Shown in pieces: positions 7,727 through 12,031 of a DNA stretch of 12,031 nucleotides; position 1 is the first letter of the stretch, and each line of letters starts with the position of its first letter. Source of the DNA: Verrucomicrobiales bacterium (lineage in GTDB: Bacteria > Verrucomicrobiota > Verrucomicrobiia > Limisphaerales > SXQI01); NCBI GenBank assembly GCA_005793025.1, contig SXQI01000229.1, positions 1-12,031 of the forward strand, read 5' to 3'. The position numbers and the translations under genes were made by a program. Under the pieces are notes generated by a model, which saw only the letters and a program-made list of their open reading frames with translations, ran no database searches and was not told the DNA's origin.

Positions 7727-7750
7727 GATGAAACGGTTAAACCGTCAGAA

Positions 7751-8827
7751 TTAGAACTTGTAGATCACGTCAGCAGCGACAGTGAATGCATCTTCGCTGG
7801 TGCCAGCTGCACCATAAACGGCTTCACCGCTATCCCAACGACCTTCCAAGCGGGTCAACACATTTGCCCAGAGGTCATACTGTGCAGTCAATGTCACAGA
7901 ATGAAGATTCTCATCTTTATCCAGTTCGATTGTGTCATAGCGACCATTCAATTTGAGCTTTTCAGTCAATGCATAGCTCACGTATCCAGCGAGTGTCCAT
8001 GTCTTTTGGCTGAAGGTTCCATTTTGGAGGTAGTCAAACCCAGCACCCACGGAAAGACCCGTGATACCAGTGTTGATCGTCGCACCTGCGTAATAGCTGT
8101 TGGAAGATTCTGTGGCTAATGGGCCTTCTTCACGAACAACTCCGAGGTTCATGGTCGAACCAGCGATAGGACCAGTGCCTTCTGGCAACGTGATGGTCGC
8201 TGTGCCTAAGTAAGCCAAACGGCCTTCTTTAGCGGAGCTATTGTTCGAAGCAGCTCCGAACGAGTTGCCCGTGTTAGCAACACCAGCAGCGATGCTCAGT
8301 GCGTCCATAATTTTGTAGCTAGCAAGCACACCAGTGTGATGATTGGGTTCGATAGCAAACCCATAAGAACGGCTGAAGTTCGGGTTGCTGCCTGAATCGA
8401 ACTGTTCGTAGCCGATCGGGGTGTCGAACACGCCCGCCTTGATGTCGATTCCGTTGCCCACAGGAGCGCGGAGAGCGACGTAAGCCTGTTTGATTGGGCT
8501 ATTGCCACCGTAGAACGCGACTGCGTCAGGGCCGTAAACGAGGTCGGTCCTGAAACCAGCACCGAATTGGTCTTCGGAAACTGCCTTCTCGAGGGTGAGG
8601 CGGGCCGAGTTAAAATTAAATCCGTCTTGGCGATCAGCACCATCAAAGCTGCGGCCCGGCAGATCGCCGTTCCGTGCAGTGTTGATGCTGGCTGAGGTTT
8701 CCACAGCACCGCTCATGGTTAGACCGGCGAACGCTGAGTTAACTGCATTTTCTTCGGCTTGAGCAACAGTGGCCAAGCTAACGATTCCGACGGCCGCGAG
8801 GCCTAGGGTCCATTGGTTGAACTTCAT
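7751..8827 (-). CDS. OmpL-like (BBP2-type) outer membrane beta-barrel porin
   Basis: The 358-aa protein has a classic signal peptide (MKFNQWTLGLAAVGIVSLAT..., cleavage after AQA at 24) and ends in phenylalanine (VIYKF), the C-terminal signature of Bam-inserted barrels. Alternating strands run throughout (for example RLTLEKAVSEDQFGAGFRTD, TLTAQYDLWANVLTRLEGRW). Residues 132-172 (GVFDTPIGYEQ, SNPNFSRSYGF, EPNHHTGVLASY) match the signature of the putative beta-barrel porin-2 family, in which the barrel is thought to pass small solutes; the transported solute is unknown. A consensus AGGAGG 8 nt before the ATG, a long leader and a strong terminator point to high expression as a single-gene transcript. 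The ATG start is firm because of signal peptide and Shine-Dalgarno. Confidence 0.9.
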   Translation of the reverse strand: MKFNQWTLGLAAVGIVSLATVAQAEENAVNSAFAGLTMSGAVETSASINTARNGDLPGRSFDGADRQDGFNFNSARLTLEKAVSEDQFGAGFRTDLVYGPDAVAFYGGNSPIKQAYVALRAPVGNGIDIKAGVFDTPIGYEQFDSGSNPNFSRSYGFAIEPNHHTGVLASYKIMDALSIAAGVANTGNSFGAASNNSSAKEGRLAYLGTATITLPEGTGPIAGSTMNLGVVREEGPLATESSNSYYAGATINTGITGLSVGAGFDYLQNGTFSQKTWTLAGYVSYALTEKLKLNGRYDTIELDKDENLHSVTLTAQYDLWANVLTRLEGRWDSGEAVYGAAGTSEDAFTVAADVIYKF

Positions 8828-8835
8828 TCTGATTT

Positions 8836-8841
8836 CCTCCT
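8836..8841 (-). promoter_or_regulatory. Consensus Shine-Dalgarno of the porin gene
   Basis: The leftward strand reads AGGAGG, 8 nt before the porin ATG. It is the only full-consensus site in a window where most genes have weak or no recognisable Shine-Dalgarno, which suggests that porin translation is set high. Confidence 0.85.
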
Positions 8842-8944
8842 GCTTGTGTTTTTTGTCTTCAGTGACTAACTAAATCTCGTTTTAACGCGTTTCATCCGGC
8901 AAAAACAGTTCACCGGTAACACCAAAAACGGTGCATTGATGATG

Positions 8945-8973
8945 AATTTACAGGTAAGGGTCCGCGTTAGCAA
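8945..8973 (-). promoter_or_regulatory. Candidate sigma-70-type promoter of the porin gene
   Basis: Leftward, TTGCTA (8968-8973, 4/6 to TTGACA) and TAAATT (8945-8950, 4/6 to TATAAT) are 17 bp apart. This predicts a start near 8937 and a leader of about 110 nt. Both boxes are only moderate matches. The palindromic word TTACAGGTAA (8948-8957) overlaps the -10 box, where a bound protein would block transcription. Confidence 0.35.
8948..8957. repeat. TTACAGGTAA, copy 1 (porin promoter region)
   Basis: A 10-bp word with TTAC/GTAA palindromic arms overlaps the candidate -10 box of the porin promoter. The identical word occurs at 10462-10471 ahead of the RRM gene. It could be an operator half or full site; this rests on two copies only. 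Confidence 0.3.
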
Positions 8974-8999
8974 CATTATTTTTTTCAGTTTTTCTCGTG

Positions 9000-9782
9000 T
9001 TATTTCTGAGAGTGAGGTGCCCATTTCGCCCCCAAACGCTTGTGTGATAGCAGCCAAGAATAGAGTTCTTCATTGGCGTAAGCCTCTTTCCATGAATCAT
9101 GTCCGGTTTCGGGGTAGATCGTAAGTTTCGCTTCGTTCCCAATTTTGCGGAGCGCGTCCACCATCCGTTGGGATTCTTCCGGTTTCACCACGTTATCTTT
9201 GCCGCCATGAAACGCCCAGACGGGAAGTGTTTTGAGGGAGGCGACTTTTTTAGGATCCGCTAACAGCACCTTCAGTGAGTCACCTCCTCCACAAACCGGG
9301 GCGATGGCTGCAAATATCTCAGGGTGGGTGAGCCCTAAACTCCAACTGCCGTAGCCACCCATGCTCAAACCAGTCAGATAAACTCGTTCCGCATCCACTT
9401 GATGGCTGGCGTTGATTTCATCCAAAAGCCCCAAAAGGACATCGTTATCCCAGCGCGCACCTTCGGGGCATTGTGGTGAGACCACGATGAACGGAAAGTT
9501 TGCTTTGGTTTGCACTAGCATCGGCGGGCCGTGGGCAGCGACTTTGGTGACATTACTCCCGCGTTCGCCAGCTCCGTGAAGAAAGAGCATCAACGGCCAT
9601 TTTTTCTGGGGATCCTTACCGTAATCTTGGGGGAGAAATAAAAGGTAATCGGCATTCACCGGTTTCGTGATCTTCCGTTGAAACGCCTTGATGGTCTGGT
9701 GGGTTGGAGCCACTGGGTTTTGTGCCTGCGTCAGGGAAACACCCGTCGCGAGGAGAAGGGAAAGGAGTAAGGTTGTTTTCAT
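9000..9782 (-). CDS. Secreted alpha/beta-hydrolase, serine esterase (prolyl oligopeptidase/CE1-like)
   Basis: The 260-aa protein starts with a Sec signal peptide (MKTTLLLSLLLATGVSLTQA, probable cleavage after residue 20) and so acts in the periplasm or outside. The alpha/beta-hydrolase core is complete: oxyanion-hole loop LFLHGAGERG (67-75), nucleophile elbow GLSMGG with S140, acid D196 in HGGKDNVV and H228 in PETGHDSW. The HGAGERGSN loop and overall order resemble secreted esterases often attached to polysaccharide degradation (feruloyl or acetyl xylan esterase-like) and PHB-depolymerase-like proteins; substrate is not determined. No carbohydrate-binding domain is present. There is no clear Shine-Dalgarno, only an AT-rich leader. 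The porin gene lies downstream on the same strand, 172 nt away with its own candidate promoter, so an operon is unlikely. Confidence 0.88.
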   Translation of the reverse strand: MKTTLLLSLLLATGVSLTQAQNPVAPTHQTIKAFQRKITKPVNADYLLFLPQDYGKDPQKKWPLMLFLHGAGERGSNVTKVAAHGPPMLVQTKANFPFIVVSPQCPEGARWDNDVLLGLLDEINASHQVDAERVYLTGLSMGGYGSWSLGLTHPEIFAAIAPVCGGGDSLKVLLADPKKVASLKTLPVWAFHGGKDNVVKPEESQRMVDALRKIGNEAKLTIYPETGHDSWKEAYANEELYSWLLSHKRLGAKWAPHSQK

Positions 9783-9893
9783 TTATTTTCGAGTTCCATT
9801 GTGCTGAAGCCTGAGCATGAGGGAACATCGCCGTTGGGGGCAACCTCAACAAATAGTTGCGATTTGGGCGACAGGGTAGGGTGGTCTGAACGC

Positions 9894-9926
9894 AAAACAG
9901 GCGTTTGGGTTGAACCAAACGCCTGT
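9894..9926 (-). terminator. Probable intrinsic terminator of the RNA-binding protein gene
   Basis: A perfect 12-bp stem (9897-9908 with 9915-9926, 6-nt loop) begins 23 nt after the RRM gene stop in the leftward direction. It is followed by only TTTT then GCG, so the U-tract is short; the stem itself is strong. The rest of 9783-9949 shows no gene. Confidence 0.7.
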
Positions 9927-9949
9927 CGTGAAAACTAATTCAGGGTAGA

Positions 9950-10351
9950 TTAGTAGCGTCCGCCACCGTCGCCACCGTATTCGCGACGAGGTCCGCGACG
10001 GTCATCACGACCCCCACCACCACCGCCGTAACCGCCACCGCCACCACCATAACCGCCACCACCATAACCGCCACGTCCGCCACCGCCACCACTTGGGCGT
10101 TCTTCACGAGGACGAGCCTCATTGACAGTCAAAGGACGGCCATCTAGCGCAGCACCGTGAAGAGCCTGAATGGCTGCTTCTGCTGCTTCCTTGGTTTCCA
10201 TTGTCACGAAGCCGAAGCCGCGTGGGCGACCGGTCATTTTATCAACCATCAGGTTGACGTCGATGACGGTGCCGTGAGCCGCAAATGCATCTTGCAGATC
10301 GTTTTCGGTTGTTTTGAACGACAGATTGCCGACAAACAATTTAGTACTCAT
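9950..10351 (-). CDS. Glycine-rich RRM RNA-binding protein
   Basis: The 133-aa protein is a single RNA recognition motif (about 3-80) plus a glycine-rich tail. RNP2 reads KLFVGNL (4-10) and RNP1 reads RGFGFVTM (44-51), with the aromatic RNA-stacking positions F6, F46 and F48 present. Residues 88-133 are almost only Gly, Tyr, Arg and Asp in GGYGGGG-type repeats, like plant and cyanobacterial glycine-rich RRM proteins. In cyanobacteria such proteins are often cold-induced; whether that holds here is unknown. It probably binds single-stranded RNA in the cytoplasm, perhaps as a chaperone. The gene is alone, with a candidate promoter about 130 nt upstream, a long leader and its own hairpin terminator. 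No Shine-Dalgarno is evident before the ATG. Confidence 0.93.
   Translation of the reverse strand: MSTKLFVGNLSFKTTENDLQDAFAAHGTVIDVNLMVDKMTGRPRGFGFVTMETKEAAEAAIQALHGAALDGRPLTVNEARPREERPSGGGGGRGGYGGGGYGGGGGGYGGGGGGRDDRRGPRREYGGDGGGRY
10007..10090 (-). repeat. Imperfect GGN/TAY codon repeat encoding the glycine-rich tail
   Basis: About 84 bases code for residues 88-115, built from tandem glycine codons (plus strand CCGCCACC units) broken by tyrosine codons. The unit CACCATAACCGC recurs. Such arrays can slip during replication in multiples of three and change the tail length without breaking the frame. Confidence 0.7.
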
Positions 10352-10461
10352 TGATTAACTTGATTCCGTAGTGAACTCTGTACTGGCTAGACTGTTCCCG
10401 ACGGCCGGGTTTAAGATTCATCACGGAAACTTACCTTGACGATCCACCATGCCTGCGCTGC

Positions 10462-10471
10462 TTACAGGTAA
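10462..10471. repeat. TTACAGGTAA, copy 2 (RRM gene leader)
   Basis: The same 10 bases as at 8948-8957 lie just downstream of the predicted transcription start of the RRM gene, in the 239-nt gap 10352-10590. A looser relative on the opposite orientation (TTACCTGTTT) lies at 10525-10534. Confidence 0.3.
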
Positions 10472-10485
10472 ACTAACAGTGAGAA

Positions 10486-10514
10486 CTTCTACACGGGATC
10501 CCAATCGTTGCCAA
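10486..10514 (-). promoter_or_regulatory. Candidate sigma-70-type promoter of the RRM gene
   Basis: Leftward, TTGGCA (10509-10514, 5/6) and TAGAAG (10486-10491, 4/6) are 17 bp apart. The predicted start near 10479 leaves a leader of roughly 128 nt, which holds a small CCCG/CGGG hairpin (10397-10409). The match is moderate. Confidence 0.4.
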
Positions 10515-10530
10515 GTATTATTTATTACCT

Positions 10531-10556
10531 GTTTATCACCTGTTCTGGTGATAAAC
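10531..10556. repeat. Perfect 10-bp inverted repeat without a U-tract
   Basis: GTTTATCACC (10531-10540) and GGTGATAAAC (10547-10556) flank a 6-nt loop. It lies 34 nt past the stop of the leftward propeller gene and just upstream of the candidate RRM promoter. Neither strand has a T-run after it. It may end or stabilise the propeller mRNA, or be an operator for the RRM gene. The direct repeat ACCTGTT (10527-10533, 10538-10544) overlaps it. Confidence 0.5.
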
Positions 10557-10590
10557 CTTCGTCGCCGTGGTTTTCAGTCTTGGGCTAAGG

Positions 10591-11922
10591 TTACTTTTTT
10601 GTCGAGGTTCGGATTCGGTAAAGTTTTGATGCCGTACGGAGGATCAGACTGTCTCTCGCGATGGCAGGGGTTGCCATGCACATTTCATCCAAGCTGTTCT
10701 TACCGATGAGTTTGTATTCCGGGCCTGCTTGGAAAACGAATGTGTCGCCATCCTCGCTCAAACAAAACACTTTGTTGTCATAGGCCCATGGAGAAGACGT
10801 GAAGGCAGAGATCCCTTCGGGGTTGATGCGTTGTTTCGCATAAAGCTCGCGGCCCGTCGTCGCGTCGCGGGAACTGAGAAATCCGAAATCGAAAAGCACA
10901 TAGAACTGCCCCCCGTAGAGCAGAGGAGATGGATTGTAAGGCGCACCGGTCTTGTCGCTCCATGCGACGAAAGCGTTGCTGGTTTCGGATTCTTTGAGGC
11001 TAATGTCGCCGGAAGCTCCGGGGCGGATCGCGAAGACGGGTCGGTTTTTATCTCCCACATATCCTGAACACACAAACAGCAACCCGTTGTCCGCGAAAGG
11101 AGTGGGGATCACAATGGAGGACATCCCACCGAGCTCCCAGAGTAGTTTCCCTTCCTGATCATAGGATCGCACCTTGTTGCGGCCGGGAACAATCAGTTCT
11201 GTCCGTTGAGCGTGTTGCCAGATATACGGGGTAGCCCAATTGCCTTTCTCGTCTCGGTCCACCTGCCAAAGTTGTTCTCCTGTTTTTTTGTTCAACGCAA
11301 CCAAGGAGGATTTCTCCTCATTGTCGATGACGATGAACAGACGGTCTTGATGCAACACAGGCGAGGCTGCGGTTCCCCAACCATTCACCGTTTTATGATG
11401 TCCCCAATGCTTGGACCACAATTGTTTACCTTTCTTATCCAGACAAAAGATCCCCAAATTACCGAAATAAGCATAGACGCGCTCCCCGTCGGTGACCGGG
11501 GTTTCCGAGGCGTAAGTGTTTTTGAGGTGAAGGGTGGACTGCGGGGAACCTTGGTGGACTTGTTTCTCCCATGTCTTTTTGCCGCTCTTCCAGTCGAAAC
11601 AATAGACCATCCAGTGATGGGTATCCTTGGTGATCGTGTGGCGGTCGCCACCGAAGTAGAGGCCCTTTTTTGGGGGTTCCACCTCGCCATCGCGGATCAC
11701 TGAAGTCACAAAAATCTGATCGTTCCAAACAATAGGCGAGGACCAACCCAATCCCGGAACCTCGGTTTTCCACGCGATATTTTGGTTGGTGCTCCAAACC
11801 GTGGGTAATCCTTTATTAGACCCAACCCCCATGGAGTGTTCCCCCCGGAACTGTGGCCAGTTGATTTGCGCCCAAGATTGTGTTGAAGCCACTAGCGTAA
11901 GAAGAGTTAAGATTTTAACCAC
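10591..11922 (-). CDS. Secreted PQQ-like beta-propeller repeat protein
   Basis: The protein is a BamB/quinoprotein-like eight- or seven-bladed propeller with the N-terminal motif INWPQFRG often found in large families of secreted Verrucomicrobiota and Planctomycetota proteins. Blade motifs are plain: VYCFDWKSGKKTWEKQV, IFCLDKKGKQLWSKHW, LVALNKKTGEQLWQV, VRSYDQEGKLLWEL and a degenerate SSRDATTGRELYAK. No PQQ-dehydrogenase cofactor motif is seen, so a binding or scaffold role is likelier than catalysis; function is unknown. I chose GTG 11922 (443 aa) because it yields a compact signal peptide (VKILTLLTLVASTQSWA, then QINWPQF) and has AGGG 8 nt upstream. GTG 11931 is an alternative. The frame stays open to the window edge, and TTG 12012 would give 473 aa with a charged N-terminal extension that does not look like a signal. 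A TATGAT hexamer at 11986-11991 could be a -10 box. Confidence 0.85.
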   Translation of the reverse strand: MVKILTLLTLVASTQSWAQINWPQFRGEHSMGVGSNKGLPTVWSTNQNIAWKTEVPGLGWSSPIVWNDQIFVTSVIRDGEVEPPKKGLYFGGDRHTITKDTHHWMVYCFDWKSGKKTWEKQVHQGSPQSTLHLKNTYASETPVTDGERVYAYFGNLGIFCLDKKGKQLWSKHWGHHKTVNGWGTAASPVLHQDRLFIVIDNEEKSSLVALNKKTGEQLWQVDRDEKGNWATPYIWQHAQRTELIVPGRNKVRSYDQEGKLLWELGGMSSIVIPTPFADNGLLFVCSGYVGDKNRPVFAIRPGASGDISLKESETSNAFVAWSDKTGAPYNPSPLLYGGQFYVLFDFGFLSSRDATTGRELYAKQRINPEGISAFTSSPWAYDNKVFCLSEDGDTFVFQAGPEYKLIGKNSLDEMCMATPAIARDSLILRTASKLYRIRTSTKK

Positions 11923-12031
11923 GGCTCCCACCCTATCCCAAAAACCATGAGGCGCAAAGTTTTCGAATTCGGCACGTTTTCGGTCATCATAGGATTTATA
12001 AATCTGCGGCAACCTGAATTGACATTGATGC

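Noticed and set aside
7732..7744. ACGGTT-A-AACCGT palindrome between lpxA and porin
   Set aside because: It is next to the real terminator, has no promoter near it for a regulator to act on, and is short.
8296..8709. 137-codon alternative minus-strand frame inside the porin gene
   Set aside because: It overlaps the porin in another frame; its serine/threonine-rich composition is what a frame-shifted beta-barrel gene gives.
9779..9799. Six-residue mini-frame whose TGA overlaps the esterase ATG
   Set aside because: ATGA overlap suggests coupling, but there is no Shine-Dalgarno before the mini-frame and so short a frame is easily chance.
9940..10122. Val/Ala-rich minus-strand frame over the glycine-rich repeat
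   Set aside because: It is simply the GGN-repeat read in another frame, not a membrane peptide.
10449..10709. 86-codon plus-strand frame crossing the 10.5 kb gap
   Set aside because: It has no ribosome binding site and runs through the hairpin into the 3' end of the propeller gene; no recognisable motif.
11206..11703. 165-codon plus-strand open frame inside the propeller gene
   Set aside because: The opposite strand carries clear propeller repeats; the antisense product shows no recognisable motif.
1..12031. Search for CRISPR array, insertion sequence, att site, tRNA, rRNA or defence genes
   Set aside because: No regularly spaced repeats, transposase-like frame, terminal inverted repeats or RNA-gene signatures were seen; gene content is housekeeping and envelope.

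Overview
The window looks like ordinary chromosomal DNA from a Gram-negative bacterium with an outer membrane. Lipid A biosynthesis (lpxA), a signal-peptide-bearing OmpL-like (BBP2-type) porin and a lipobox protein all require one. The mix of a glycine-rich RRM protein, a secreted PQQ-like propeller with an N-terminal WPQFRG motif, a BBP2-type porin and a UbiD decarboxylase of the kind linked to menaquinone synthesis fits Verrucomicrobiota or a PVC relative best. That assignment is inference from gene content; there is no rRNA or other taxonomic marker here.

The left half (1-7684) is read rightwards. It holds the 3' part of a UbiD-family decarboxylase, dnaE (replicative DNA polymerase III alpha), a hotdog thioesterase 7 nt behind it, a small orphan lipoprotein, radC and lpxA. 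dnaE and the thioesterase look like one transcript ending at a weak terminator near 5655-5680. The lipoprotein, radC and lpxA sit close together (36 and 9 nt gaps) and probably share another. The right half (7751-12031) is read leftwards: a PQQ-like propeller protein, an RRM RNA-binding protein, a secreted serine esterase and the porin. The two halves converge at 7685-7750, where a strong intrinsic terminator faces the porin.

The genes do not form one pathway. They cover replication (dnaE), a DNA-associated JAMM protein (radC), envelope building (lpxA, porin, lipoprotein), prenylated-flavin decarboxylation (UbiD), exported carbohydrate/ester and propeller functions, and RNA binding. No mobile element, CRISPR array, tRNA, rRNA, phage or toxin-antitoxin gene was seen, and there is no gene-free stretch over 300 bases (the largest gap is 10352-10590). 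I found no convincing undescribed multi-gene system. The points most worth a second look are the orphan lipoprotein, a Shine-Dalgarno buried in a hairpin arm before radC, an identical 10-bp palindromic word in two leftward promoter regions, a U-less perfect hairpin in the 10.5 kb gap, and a possible metal-ligand substitution in the UbiD protein.
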